Assembly: GCF_011683955.1 (NCBI RefSeq)
Contig: NZ_JAAQPI010000006.1
Location: forward strand, 186,001-250,000
DNA length: 64,000 nt
Source of the DNA: Pseudomaricurvus alkylphenolicus
GTDB lineage: Bacteria > Pseudomonadota > Gammaproteobacteria > Pseudomonadales > Cellvibrionaceae
Direction of reading: 5' to 3'
The notes beneath the pieces were generated by a model that saw only the letters and a program-made list of their open reading frames with translations, had not been told where the DNA came from and searched no databases. Positions 38,358 through 46,885 of the stretch are shown piece after piece. The position numbers were made by a program, and so were the translations under genes. How positions within the stretch are numbered: the stretch's first letter is position 1; each line of letters begins with the position of its first letter.

Positions 38358-38981
38358 TCAGGCAATAAAGTCCTGAGCGTCACCGCAACCCTGACGAATC
38401 AACTGAGGCTCCTCGCCACTCAGATCAATAACCGTGGTCGCCTCCATACCGCAGAAACCACCGTCGATAACCAACTCCAACTGGTGCTCCAGAGTCTGGC
38501 GAATATCATAGGGGTCCGTCAACGGGTACTCCTCGCCCGGCAACAGCAGCGAACTGGTCATCAGCGGCTCGCCCAGCTCCTCCAGTAGTGCAAGCGCAAT
38601 GGCATTGTCCGGTACCCGCATGCCGATGGTCTTGCGCTTGGGATGCATCAATCGCTTGGGCACCTCCGATGTCGCCTCCAGAATAAATGTAAAGGGCCCT
38701 GGCGTGTGACTGCGCAGCGCCCGAAATGTCTGATTATCCACTCTGGCATAGGTCGCCAACTCGGACAGATCCCGACACATCAGTGTAAAGTTGTGGTGTT
38801 TGTCCAGCTGCCTGACCGCGCGGATGCGATCGAGGGCCATTTTATCGCCAATATGGCAACCCAGTGCGTAAGCGGAATCGGTGGGGTAGGCCACCAGTCC
38901 GCCACTGCGGATAATCTCCACGGCCTGCCGGATCAGACGGACTTGAGGGTTTTCGGGATGAATTTGAAAAAACTGAGCCAC
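38358..38981 (-). CDS. yciO: YciO, YrdC/Sua5-family protein
   Basis: This YrdC-domain protein of 207 residues contains the nucleotide-binding segments GGLVAYPTDSAYALGC and HTPGPFTFILEATSEVPKRL. The single-domain form with an HPENPQVRLIRQAVEI N-terminus is YciO rather than TsaC, whose t6A function it may partly share. It lies downstream of the PHP-domain nuclease gene on the same strand. The start is GTG at 38981 with GGGGAG. Confidence 0.9.
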   Translation of the reverse strand: MAQFFQIHPENPQVRLIRQAVEIIRSGGLVAYPTDSAYALGCHIGDKMALDRIRAVRQLDKHHNFTLMCRDLSELATYARVDNQTFRALRSHTPGPFTFILEATSEVPKRLMHPKRKTIGMRVPDNAIALALLEELGEPLMTSSLLLPGEEYPLTDPYDIRQTLEHQLELVIDGGFCGMEATTVIDLSGEEPQLIRQGCGDAQDFIA

Positions 38982-39107
38982 AGAACTCCCCTTTCCTGGC
39001 TATTCAAAGAACGTCGCCCAGGGGTTCCAGTGTTGGGCAGTAGTACCAAACTGCGCGGGAGTCATATAGGTACACTTAATTCCCGGATGCTGGTAGACGA
39101 CGGTTGG

Positions 39108-40010
39108 CTAACTCGCGACCATACCGGATCGTGACCAGAGTTGCCAGACTGGTTGGCAGTTATCAGGCAACGGGCTGTAGCCTCCCAACTCCTGCCAGGG
39201 TTGATCAGGCACATGAAAATCGCTGCCACAGGAGGCGTAAAGTTCAAAGCGATTGGCGATCAGCGCCATGTCTCTGGTGGTATTGGGAGACTGCTGACCA
39301 CTGACCACTTCCATGGCCTCGCCACCCGCCTCCACAAACTCCTGCAACAAACGCCCGAGCTTTGTGCGCGTCATTTTATACTTGTCGGGGTGCGCCAGTA
39401 CCGCGATACCGCCGGCAGCGCGAATCCAATCCACGGCCTCTCCCACCGAGGGCCAAAGCTGCTTGACGTCTCCCGGCTTGCCCGCACCCAGATAGCGCTT
39501 GAAAGCGGCATTGATGCTTTTGCAATGGCCCTCGGCCACCAGAAATTTGGCAAAGTGGGGACGGCCGAGAACAGCCCCTTCCCCGGCTACCTGTCTCGCT
39601 CCGTCCAGGGCTCCGGCAATACCGGCTTTTTCCAGCTTCGCGGCAATGGTCTCGGCGCGACGCTCCCGGGCCTGGTGTTGGCTGGTTACGGCTTCCTGCA
39701 TCACCCGGCTGTCGGGATCCACCTGCAGGCCCACTACATGGATGCCTATGCCATTCCACAGGCAGGAGAACTCAATGCCGGCAATCAATTCGATCCCCTG
39801 CACCAGGGCTTCCTGGCGTGCCTCGGCCAATCCGCCCAGGGTATCGTGGTCTGTTAACGCCAACGCGGTCACACCTTGCGTTTTAGCTCTCGACACCACC
39901 GCCTGAGGACGTAAAATACCATCTGAGTAATTGCTGTGTGCGTGTAAATCGTACAATCCGCTGGTTCCTGGTGGTTGATTCTGGGTGATGATGTATAGTG
40001 CCCGTGGCAA
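39108..40010 (-). CDS. PHP-domain 5'-3' exonuclease, YciV/RNase AM type
   Basis: This PHP-fold metal-dependent nuclease of about 300 residues carries the metal ligands in YDLHAHSNYSDG, LTDHDTLGG, HPDKYKMT and CGSDFH, all typical of YciV (RNase AM), which trims 5' ends of rRNA and degrades short oligonucleotides. Length fits. The start is uncertain: the long frame opens with TTG at 40010, without a good ribosome site, and another start nearer YDLHAH is possible. It is divergent from the VC0807-family gene. Confidence 0.87.
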   Translation of the reverse strand: MPRALYIITQNQPPGTSGLYDLHAHSNYSDGILRPQAVVSRAKTQGVTALALTDHDTLGGLAEARQEALVQGIELIAGIEFSCLWNGIGIHVVGLQVDPDSRVMQEAVTSQHQARERRAETIAAKLEKAGIAGALDGARQVAGEGAVLGRPHFAKFLVAEGHCKSINAAFKRYLGAGKPGDVKQLWPSVGEAVDWIRAAGGIAVLAHPDKYKMTRTKLGRLLQEFVEAGGEAMEVVSGQQSPNTTRDMALIANRFELYASCGSDFHVPDQPWQELGGYSPLPDNCQPVWQLWSRSGMVAS

Positions 40011-40068
40011 CGGTCAGACCATCGCTTTTGACGCCGCAGCCAAGGCCCTATTATCTCTGAGCTTTATA

Positions 40069-40782
40069 ATGACGCAAGCCACAAATTCTCCGGACACTCC
40101 TGCCAAAAAAGAAAGCCTGCTTTTCAATCTGCTCCTCAATATCATTATCCCGACGCTGATTCTGACCAAACTCAGCGGGGAGGAGCATCTGGGCACGCAA
40201 TGGGCCATTGTGGTCGCTCTGGCCTTCCCGGTTGCCTACGGCCTCAATGACTTTCGGTCTTCCGGCAAGGTCAATCTGTTTTCAGCCCTGGGGGTGATCA
40301 GCATATTTCTCACCGGCGGTATCAGCCTGCTGCAGCTGGACCCCAAGTATATTGCGATTAAGGAGGCCGCCATTCCCGGACTGTTTGGCCTCGCCACTCT
40401 GATTTCAGTGAAGACACCCTACCCGCTGGTGAAGACCTTTCTCTACAACGACAAGGTGCTGCAGGTGGATAAAGTGGCTGCTGCTCTGCAAAAAGAAGGC
40501 AATGAAAACGCCTTCAGCGCCGCCCTCACCAACGCCTCTTACCTGGTGGCCATGTCGTTTTTCCTCTCCTCAGTGCTCAACTATGGACTGGCCAAGTATC
40601 TGCTGGTCAGCGCTCCAGGAACGGAAGCCTTTAACGCGGAGCTGGGCAAAATGACCGCGCTCAGCTTCCCCGTGATAGCCGTACCGGCAACCATGGTAAT
40701 GATGGCTGCCCTGTTTTATCTGTTTAAACGCATCAAGACCCTGACTCATCTGGACCTAGAGGACATTCTGGTGCACCAGTAA
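40069..40782 (+). CDS. VC0807-family integral membrane protein
   Basis: This inner-membrane protein of 237 residues has about six helices. The sequence [42 protein letters not shown], read from about 20, and the later [22 protein letters not shown] match what I recall of the VC0807 family, which has no known function. It is not septation protein A, whose start is quite different. I use the ATG at 40069; the frame opens at 39985 but that reading overlaps the divergent nuclease gene. It leads a plus-strand cluster. Confidence 0.7.
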   Translation: MTQATNSPDTPAKKESLLFNLLLNIIIPTLILTKLSGEEHLGTQWAIVVALAFPVAYGLNDFRSSGKVNLFSALGVISIFLTGGISLLQLDPKYIAIKEAAIPGLFGLATLISVKTPYPLVKTFLYNDKVLQVDKVAAALQKEGNENAFSAALTNASYLVAMSFFLSSVLNYGLAKYLLVSAPGTEAFNAELGKMTALSFPVIAVPATMVMMAALFYLFKRIKTLTHLDLEDILVHQ

Positions 40783-40838
40783 GGGCAGACCAAGCCCTGT
40801 TTGCCATCCGGCATTTCATCCAAACCAAGAAGAACGCT

Positions 40839-41138
40839 ATGTTTTACGCCATTATCAGTGAAGATATCCCCAATAGCCTGCCCCTGCGTGCCAAGTCCCG
40901 AGCCGCCCACCTGGCCAGGCTGAATGACCTCAAGACCCAGGGAAGACTGCTGATCGCCGGTCCTCACCCCGCGATCGACAGCGAGGAACCCGGCGAAGCA
41001 GGCTTTACCGGCAGCCTGGTGGTAGCGGAATTTGATTCCCTGGAAGATGCCCAGGCCTGGGCGGACGCCGATCCCTATATCGACGCAGGCGTCTACGCCA
41101 AGGTAATCGTCAAGCCGTACAAAAAAGTACTGCCCTGA
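40839..41138 (+). CDS. yciI: YciI-family protein
   Basis: This YciI-fold protein of 99 residues has a ferredoxin-like beta-alpha sandwich, starts [20 protein letters not shown], and has the conserved His (HLARL) and Asp in [19 protein letters not shown]-like order (read here as [20 protein letters not shown]). YciI proteins are thought to be small enzymes or regulators, but their reaction is not established. It follows the VC0807-family gene by 56 bases. Confidence 0.88.
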   Translation: MFYAIISEDIPNSLPLRAKSRAAHLARLNDLKTQGRLLIAGPHPAIDSEEPGEAGFTGSLVVAEFDSLEDAQAWADADPYIDAGVYAKVIVKPYKKVLP

Positions 41139-41148
41139 GAGTCAAACC

Positions 41149-41847
41149 ATGAACAAATCCATAGCCTCACGCCTCATGGCCGTGGCACTGTCCGCGGGCG
41201 CCCTGTTCACAAGCCTGCCCGCCACCAGTGCGGACGAGTACCGCTGGATAGGCGATACCCTCTATGTTCCCATGCGCAGCGGCAAGGGCAACCAGTTCAG
41301 AATCATCAACAAAGGGCTCAAGACTGGCACCCGCTTGACGTTGGTTAGTGCCGACAGCGGAGACGGCTGGACCGAGGTCAGAACCAACGGTGGCGTCACT
41401 GGGTTTATTCCCAGCCACTACCTTATGGATCAGCCCACGGCGGCGCAGAGACTCAAGAGCGCTGAAACCAAGCTGCAAACCCTGCAACAGGAACATCGGG
41501 AACTGCAACAGCGCCTGGGTGAAAGTCAGCAGGACAACCAGACCAACCAAAGCGAACTGCAGCGAACTCAGCAGAACGCACAGCAATTGCAGCAGGAGCT
41601 GACCGAAGTCCGGCAGATTTCCGCCGCTGCGATTGATCTGCACCAACAGCATCAGCAGCTTATGCAGGATCACCAACTGCTGCAGACCGAGATGGATGTG
41701 CTGAAAGCTGAAAATCTGCGCCTGCAGAGTGACACTCGCAACACCTTCTTCCTGTATGGAGCAGGGGCTGTTCTGCTGGGAGTTCTGATTGCGGTGATCG
41801 CTCCCAACCTCAAGCCCAAGAAACGATATTCCGAGTGGGCCAACTGA
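41149..41847 (+). CDS. TIGR04211-type SH3-domain membrane protein
   Basis: This exported protein of 232 residues has a signal peptide (AVALSAGALFTSLPATSA), a bacterial SH3 domain (about 30-95, with YRWIGDTLYVPMRSGKGNQF), a Gln-rich coiled coil (100-185, SAETKLQTLQQEHRELQQRL onward), and a C-terminal membrane helix (about 200-222) with a short basic tail. This is the TIGR04211/YgiM architecture: a periplasmic SH3 and coiled-coil body fixed to the inner membrane at its C-terminus. Function is unknown, and peptidoglycan binding is only an inference from SH3. Confidence 0.88.
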   Translation: MNKSIASRLMAVALSAGALFTSLPATSADEYRWIGDTLYVPMRSGKGNQFRIINKGLKTGTRLTLVSADSGDGWTEVRTNGGVTGFIPSHYLMDQPTAAQRLKSAETKLQTLQQEHRELQQRLGESQQDNQTNQSELQRTQQNAQQLQQELTEVRQISAAAIDLHQQHQQLMQDHQLLQTEMDVLKAENLRLQSDTRNTFFLYGAGAVLLGVLIAVIAPNLKPKKRYSEWAN

Positions 41848-41859
41848 CGGAGAACAGAT

Positions 41860-42438
41860 TTGACCATCTTCCGACTGATAAGCACCGGGCTGCTTTGCTT
41901 GCTGTTGGCAGCATCGGCCTGGGCTGCCAAGGACAACACCAGCAACCCTGTGGTGGAGCTGAAAACGGATCTGGGACCCATTACCCTGGAGCTGTTTGCC
42001 GATAAAGCCCCGGCCACGGTGGCTAATTTTCTGCAGTATTGCAGGGATGGCTTTTACAACGGCACTATATTTCATCGGGTGATCCCCGGATTTGTGGTCC
42101 AAGGCGGGGGGTTGACCTTCGATTTTGTCAAAAAGGAAACCCGGGATCCGGTGATCAATGAGTCCAGCAACGGTCTGCGCAACCGGCGCGGAACGGTTTC
42201 CATGGCAAGACTGCCGGACCCTGACAGTGCCACCTCCCAGTTTTTTATCAATCTCGGCAACAACACTCATCTAGACGCCGCCAAGGATAAACCCGGTTAC
42301 ACCGTCTTCGGCCGCGTGACCAGCGGCATGAACGTGGTTACCGATATTACCCGAGAACCCCAGGGCAAAATGCGGGAACAGGCACCTGACCTTCCAGTGC
42401 GCATACTCAAGGTCAAAATCCTGTCACCCGCCTCCTGA
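41860..42438 (+). CDS. ppiA: Periplasmic peptidyl-prolyl isomerase, cyclophilin type
   Basis: This cyclophilin of 192 residues is exported by a signal peptide (RLISTGLLCLLLAASAWA). The catalytic pocket is complete: FHRVIPGFVVQGGG, NRRGTVSMAR and SQFFINLGNN. The C-terminal domain is intact. It catalyses cis-trans isomerisation of prolines in the periplasm. The start is TTG at 41860, with CGGAG eight bases before, 12 bases after the SH3 gene; no better ATG exists in frame before the signal peptide. Confidence 0.92.
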   Translation: MTIFRLISTGLLCLLLAASAWAAKDNTSNPVVELKTDLGPITLELFADKAPATVANFLQYCRDGFYNGTIFHRVIPGFVVQGGGLTFDFVKKETRDPVINESSNGLRNRRGTVSMARLPDPDSATSQFFINLGNNTHLDAAKDKPGYTVFGRVTSGMNVVTDITREPQGKMREQAPDLPVRILKVKILSPAS

Positions 42439-42450
42439 GAGAACACAACT

Positions 42451-43215
42451 ATGAGCCAAGCAACCGCACTTAGCGTCAACCTGAACAAAATCGCCCTCCT
42501 GCGCAATTCCAGAGAAGGCAGCTACCCCAGTGTTGTGGCCCATGCCCAGGTCTGCCTGGACGCTGGAGCCGACGGCATTACCGTGCACCCCAGACCCGAT
42601 CAGCGCCATATCCGCCCCTCCGATGTCATGGATCTGACCAGCCTTGTTGCCCCTCTGGATGGCATCGAATTCAACGTGGAAGGCAACCCGTTTGCCGGCC
42701 CCCAGGGCAGCTATCCCGGCTTTATGGAGCTGGTGGCACAGAGCCAGCCCGACCAATGCACCCTGGTTCCAGACAGCGACGACCAGTTGACGTCAGATCA
42801 TGGTTTTAACCTGAAGCAGTCCGGCGCGCGCCTGGAACCCATTATCCAGCGCTTGAAGGACCAGGGCTGTCGCATCAGCCTGTTTATGGATCCCGACCCC
42901 GAGCAGATTCGCCTGGCCAAGAACGTCGGTGCCGACCGTATTGAACTCTATACCGGCCCCTATGCAGAAGCTTTCGGCCAACAGAGCGACAATCTCGACA
43001 ACCTCTTTCAAACCTATGTGGAGGCCGCGGAAACAGCCGCAGAACAGGGCCTCGGGCTCAATGCAGGCCACGACCTGAACCTGGAAAACCTGCCCCGCTT
43101 CCGGCAGGTGAAAGACTTGCTGGAGGTTTCTATTGGCCACGCCTTGACCGTAGACTCCATCGCCATGGGCATGGCGGAAGCGGTAAAGCGGTATAGGGCA
43201 ATTTGCCAGGCCTGA
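42451..43215 (+). CDS. pdxJ: Pyridoxine 5'-phosphate synthase PdxJ-like
   Basis: PdxJ joins 1-deoxyxylulose-5-phosphate and 3-amino-2-oxopropyl phosphate to form pyridoxine phosphate. The 254-residue barrel has SVNLNKIALLRNSR, GITVHPRPDQRHIRPSDV, IEFNVEGNPF, LVPDSDDQLTSDHG and LNAGHDLNLENL. In E. coli the same places read NIDHIATLRNAR and HLREDRRHI; the version here matches the type I know from Bacteroidetes and alphaproteobacteria. The gene stands far from the era-recO locus where pdxJ usually sits in this class, so it is a second or replaced copy. The catalytic residues appear kept. Confidence 0.85.
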   Translation: MSQATALSVNLNKIALLRNSREGSYPSVVAHAQVCLDAGADGITVHPRPDQRHIRPSDVMDLTSLVAPLDGIEFNVEGNPFAGPQGSYPGFMELVAQSQPDQCTLVPDSDDQLTSDHGFNLKQSGARLEPIIQRLKDQGCRISLFMDPDPEQIRLAKNVGADRIELYTGPYAEAFGQQSDNLDNLFQTYVEAAETAAEQGLGLNAGHDLNLENLPRFRQVKDLLEVSIGHALTVDSIAMGMAEAVKRYRAICQA

Positions 43216-43310
43216 GCCAGCCATTCCTTGTGATGGGCAGTTTTGAACTAAACTTAGGTGAAAGCCGATTTGGACACTGCCCTCACAAGAGCTGGAAACA
43301 GGAGCTGGAA

Positions 43311-43724
43311 ATGCATTCGATTCTGGTCAAAGACTACATGCAGCACAATGCACACGCGATTCCCATCGACACCAATATCAAGGATGCGGTTGAGAGTCTG
43401 CTCAACGATGGTGTCATCGGCGCTCCGGTGATCGATGGCAACGATCACCTGGTCGGATACGTATCGGAGCAGGATTGCATCAAAGAGATGCTCAATGACG
43501 CCTTCTTCTGTGAAGAACCCGCTTCCGTCAGAACAGTAATGAAGACCGAAGTGGTATCAGTGACGCCCGATACCTCTATCGTTGAAATCGCACAAAGCAT
43601 GCTGGATCGGCGGCCAAAAAACTATCCCGTGGTGGACTCCGGGAAATTGGTGGGGATCATCAATCGCTCTCATATCCTCAGAGCATTACTGGAAAACGAG
43701 CAGGATTGTTACATTCGCCACTGA
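43311..43724 (+). CDS. Two-CBS-domain protein
   Basis: This small cytoplasmic protein of 137 residues is made of two CBS repeats (VKDYMQHNAHAIPIDTNIKD to about 60, and MKTEVVSVTPDTSIVEIAQSM). CBS pairs bind adenine nucleotides and sense energy state. There is no attached enzyme, so it probably acts as a free regulator. The ATG at 43311 has AGGAG; the frame opens at 43203, but those residues are not CBS-like. The last residues are ENEQDCYIRH. Confidence 0.87.
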   Translation: MHSILVKDYMQHNAHAIPIDTNIKDAVESLLNDGVIGAPVIDGNDHLVGYVSEQDCIKEMLNDAFFCEEPASVRTVMKTEVVSVTPDTSIVEIAQSMLDRRPKNYPVVDSGKLVGIINRSHILRALLENEQDCYIRH

Positions 43725-43772
43725 TTCACCCCCCCCAGCCCCATTGCAACCTAAGGACGCCCTGCCTACTCC

Positions 43773-44639
43773 ATGCAAACACTCAATATTCTCGGCTGCG
43801 GCAAGCTGGGCCGGACCCTTGCACACCTGTGGCACCGGAGCCGGCAATTTGATATCCGACAGATACTGAATCGACACTCGGAAAGTGCCCACAAGGCCTG
43901 TGAGTTTATTGGTTCCGGGCGGGCAGTCGGGCAATGGCAGCAATTACAACCTGCCGACGTGTGGCTGATTGGAGCCAATGATGGCAGCATATCCGAGCTG
44001 GCCCGGCAGCTGGCTGAAACCGGGCTGGTCAGACAGGACGATGTGGTTTTCCATTGCAGTGGTGCCCTGGGCAGTAATGTTTTGTCGCCACTGAGCCAAG
44101 GTACTGCCCTGCTCGCCAGCATCCATCCTGTGCACAGCTTTGCCTGCGCCAACAATTCCCTTACGCACTTTGCCGGCAGCTATTGTGCTTGCGAAGGAAA
44201 TACTGAGGCGCTGGCCAGACTGCGTCCGGCATTCGACGCCATCGGCGCACGCACGCTGGATATCGACAGCCATAACAAACCCCTATACCACGCAGCGTCA
44301 GTGATGGCCTGCAACTACCTGGTGGCGTTGATGGACGCGAGCCTGGAGTGTTTTGAAAGCGCCGGAATAGAAGCCGACCAAGCCAGTAAGTTGCTCCTGC
44401 CCCTGGTCAGTCAGACGCTCACCAATTGCCTTTCCAGCTCCCCCCGGGAAGCGCTCACCGGTCCCATTGCACGAGGCGACCATGCTACTGTTGCCAGGCA
44501 ACTGGAGGCACTGCAACGACACAACACCCACCTGGCAGAGCTCTATCAGACCCTGGGAAGACGCACATTGACTCTGGCCAGGCCGAAGCTGGATGACGAA
44601 CGTCATACTGCTCTGAAACAATTGCTGGATCCGCTATAA
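43773..44639 (+). CDS. Rossmann-like and DUF2520 protein
   Basis: This protein of 288 residues has an N-terminal NAD(P)-binding Rossmann domain (LNILGCGKLGRTLAHLW) and a C-terminal helical DUF2520 domain (YHAASVMACNYLVALMDASL, then LTGPIARGDHATVARQLEAL). The arrangement is like 6-phosphogluconate/ketopantoate-type dehydrogenases, and a reductase or dehydrogenase activity is likely, but the substrate is not known. It lies 48 bases after the CBS gene. Confidence 0.87.
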   Translation: MQTLNILGCGKLGRTLAHLWHRSRQFDIRQILNRHSESAHKACEFIGSGRAVGQWQQLQPADVWLIGANDGSISELARQLAETGLVRQDDVVFHCSGALGSNVLSPLSQGTALLASIHPVHSFACANNSLTHFAGSYCACEGNTEALARLRPAFDAIGARTLDIDSHNKPLYHAASVMACNYLVALMDASLECFESAGIEADQASKLLLPLVSQTLTNCLSSSPREALTGPIARGDHATVARQLEALQRHNTHLAELYQTLGRRTLTLARPKLDDERHTALKQLLDPL

Positions 44640-44675
44640 TCGCGCTCCTCCATCACCTGACACCGTCCCGGAACA

Positions 44676-45503
44676 TTGAGCTTGAACAAAGGCAAAACAG
44701 AACCCGACTCTCCCCTCCGCGATAGCGACGACTATCAACGCAAGAAGGCGTTTTTTGATCAGCTGCTGACCGTTTATGGCCGCAAACCCGTACTGGAAGC
44801 ACTTCAGGACTCCAGCACCCGCGTTTTCCGCCTGCATCTTGCCGATTCCAATCGCCCGGCATCGATCCTCGATGACATCAGGCAACTGGCAGAAACCAAA
44901 GGTGCCGAGGTGGTGTTTCACGACCGCCAGTCGCTTTCGCGTATCTCACGCAACAGCAAACAGGATCAGGGGGTCGCGGTGGATCTGGTTTGCTCGGGCT
45001 ATCAGGACCATGGGGCATTTTTGGATCAGATTGAGCAGAACGAAGCGCCGTTTATGGATGTTATCGCGCTGGACCGCATCACCAATCCGCAGAATCTGGG
45101 CATGATCATTCGCTCCGTGTGCGCAGGCGGTGCGCGCGCCCTGTTGCTTCCCGAAAAAGGCTGCGCTCGCCTCGACGCTCTGGTCATAAAAGCCAGTGCC
45201 GGCACCCTGTTCCGCGCGCCGATTTTACGCTGTAAAAGCCTGCCCCAGGCTCTGCAAGCCTTTCGACAGCAGGGTTTTGATATTTATGGTCTGTCTTCCC
45301 ACGCCGACGCGACATTGAGCGAAGTCGGCACAATGGGAAAGAACGTCTTTGTGCTCGGCAACGAAACCGAGGGCGTTAGCCGTGAAGTCAGCAATCTGTG
45401 TAATCGCCTGGTTTCTATCCCCATGAACAACGGGGTGGAATCACTCAATGTGGCGGTGACTGCCAGCCTCCTGTCTTATCGCAGTATGCTGGGGCAGTCG
45501 TAA
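44676..45503 (+). CDS. TrmH-family (SPOUT) RNA 2'-O-methyltransferase
   Basis: This SPOUT methyltransferase of 275 residues has the AdoMet-knot motifs IALDRITNPQNLGMIIRSV, VFVLGNETEGVS and IPMNNGVESLNVAVTASLLSY. An N-terminal substrate-binding domain (YGRKPVLEALQDSST) gives it the RlmB/TrmH-like form. The target RNA cannot be told from reading. The start is TTG at 44676 or TTG at 44682; the gene follows DUF2520 by 36 bases. Confidence 0.87.
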   Translation: MSLNKGKTEPDSPLRDSDDYQRKKAFFDQLLTVYGRKPVLEALQDSSTRVFRLHLADSNRPASILDDIRQLAETKGAEVVFHDRQSLSRISRNSKQDQGVAVDLVCSGYQDHGAFLDQIEQNEAPFMDVIALDRITNPQNLGMIIRSVCAGGARALLLPEKGCARLDALVIKASAGTLFRAPILRCKSLPQALQAFRQQGFDIYGLSSHADATLSEVGTMGKNVFVLGNETEGVSREVSNLCNRLVSIPMNNGVESLNVAVTASLLSYRSMLGQS

Positions 45504-45531
45504 CGGTCAGCGTTGCTGGTGGCGGCACTGG

Positions 45532-45567
45532 CTATTGGACTGTCTATTGGACCGTCTATTGGACTAC
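45532..45567. repeat. 12-bp tandem repeat spanning the MFS stop codon
   Basis: Three 12-bp units CTATTGGAC(T/C)GT lie at 45532-45543, 45544-45555 and 45556-45567 (the last ends TAC). On the minus strand each unit gives VQ-stop in the MFS frame, so three in-frame TAG stops follow each other 12 bases apart. The MFS coding part ends at the first. Confidence 0.7.
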
Positions 45568-46752
45568 AGGAGCAATTTTCCATAGCGGACGCACACCGAG
45601 ATAAACAACAAACAATAGCAGCGTCGCCAGGCCTCCATACTGAAACAGCTGCAGGGCTCCGAACAAATCCACCGCATATCCGCAGACCAGGGCCCCCAGG
45701 GGCGCGGCCCCAAACAGCGCCAACTGATACAGCGACAGAGCCCGCCCCCGGTAGGCGTCGTCAGTTTGCTGTTGCAACAGACTCTTGCCCATACTGGCAG
45801 ACACTCCTGCTACCACACCCCAGGCAAACACCAACATAAACAAACCCTGCTGCGTCGGTTTGGCGGAGATGGCAAGCATGATTAATCCGGCGTAGAGCAG
45901 GCAGAACAGCACCGAGCGGCCGGGTTGCTCCACGCCCCCGCGGCGCAGCAGTCCCAGCGTCGCCGCCACGTTGCCACACACAAACACCAGTTGCAGCGCC
46001 GAGAAGTACGCGGCTCCCTGGCCGTAAACATCCCGGGCCAATAGAGGCAGTGCCACCACAAACACCCCCAAGTGAACGAAACCGTTAAAACCCACTAATA
46101 GTGTCAGGTGCCGAAGAACATGGTGACGCCAGACAAATGCCAACCCCTGCAGGATTGTCACCTGCTTGGAGGCGTCACTGGTTTTGGGTGCAGGCAGAGG
46201 ACCATTGGTCATCAACAGCGCCGCAGTGCCCAACAGCGCCAGGCATTGAATCGCGAGCAGCCAATGCACCCCCAGCCATTGCATCTGTCCGGCCAAAGCC
46301 ACTCCCAATGCCTGAGCGACATAGACACAGAGACTGATCTGCACAACCGGCCGCTGCAGACCCTGCTCTTGCCCCAACACCCCCGGCAGGGCTCGATCTC
46401 GTAAAGGCTGGATAAAGGCATTGCTGCTGCCCAGAGCCAGACCGTAGACCATCAGCAACCCCAGACTCAACAAGCCACTGAGATTGACGCTGATCATCAG
46501 CCCATGACTCAATGCCAGCAACAGGTAAAACCAGGGCAGAACCCGCAGTGCACCGGGTCGATCCGCGTAAGCTCCACCTAGCAACATCAACAACATGGCT
46601 GGCAATAACGCCGCGGATTGAACCCAACCCAGTTGCTGGGGTGTCGCCTGCAGCTGGCCGGCCGCCATCCAGGGCAGAAGCACTATCTGTATGCCCATGG
46701 CCAACGCGGCCAAGGCTACCGCCAACAGGTAGCGAAGGTATCGAGGGTTCAA
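45556..46752 (-). CDS. Major facilitator superfamily transporter
   Basis: This 12-helix transporter of about 398 residues has the loop 2-3 motif GGAYADRPGALR (a weak form of the GxLaDrxGrkr signature) and similar loop 8-9 sequence (GRALSLYQLALFGAAPLGAL in the second half). Substrate is unknown; such compact MFS proteins are often drug or metabolite exporters. The start is uncertain: the frame opens with TTG at 46752, with GGA in front, and the first helix starts soon after. Confidence 0.85.
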   Translation of the reverse strand: MNPRYLRYLLAVALAALAMGIQIVLLPWMAAGQLQATPQQLGWVQSAALLPAMLLMLLGGAYADRPGALRVLPWFYLLLALSHGLMISVNLSGLLSLGLLMVYGLALGSSNAFIQPLRDRALPGVLGQEQGLQRPVVQISLCVYVAQALGVALAGQMQWLGVHWLLAIQCLALLGTAALLMTNGPLPAPKTSDASKQVTILQGLAFVWRHHVLRHLTLLVGFNGFVHLGVFVVALPLLARDVYGQGAAYFSALQLVFVCGNVAATLGLLRRGGVEQPGRSVLFCLLYAGLIMLAISAKPTQQGLFMLVFAWGVVAGVSASMGKSLLQQQTDDAYRGRALSLYQLALFGAAPLGALVCGYAVDLFGALQLFQYGGLATLLLFVVYLGVRPLWKIAPVVQ

Positions 46753-46825
46753 ATGAGGTTCCGGGCTGTGTATCGGGCCCGCTATTCTAGCGAAGTTTGA
46801 GGCGAGAGATGACAGTTAGTGACAA

Positions 46826-46860
46826 CAAAAAGGCCGCCGGGCAATTTATCCGACGGCCTT
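46826..46860 (-). terminator. Intrinsic terminator of amt
   Basis: Arms AAGGCCGCCGG (46830-46840) and CCGACGGCCTT (46850-46860) pair with one mismatch around a nine-base loop. On the minus strand TTTTTGTTG follows. The amt stop is 26 bases upstream on that strand, so this should end the amt transcript. Confidence 0.82.
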
Positions 46861-46885
46861 ATCGAGAGTAAGCCTAGAGAACAAC

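Noticed and set aside
40069-40782. Septation protein A (YciB)
   Set aside because: It sits beside yciI as yciB often does, but the N-terminus and membrane pattern match VC0807-family proteins instead.
41167-42270. Minus-strand frame of 367 codons over the SH3 and ppiA genes
   Set aside because: It covers two clear plus-strand genes in antisense and matches no family.
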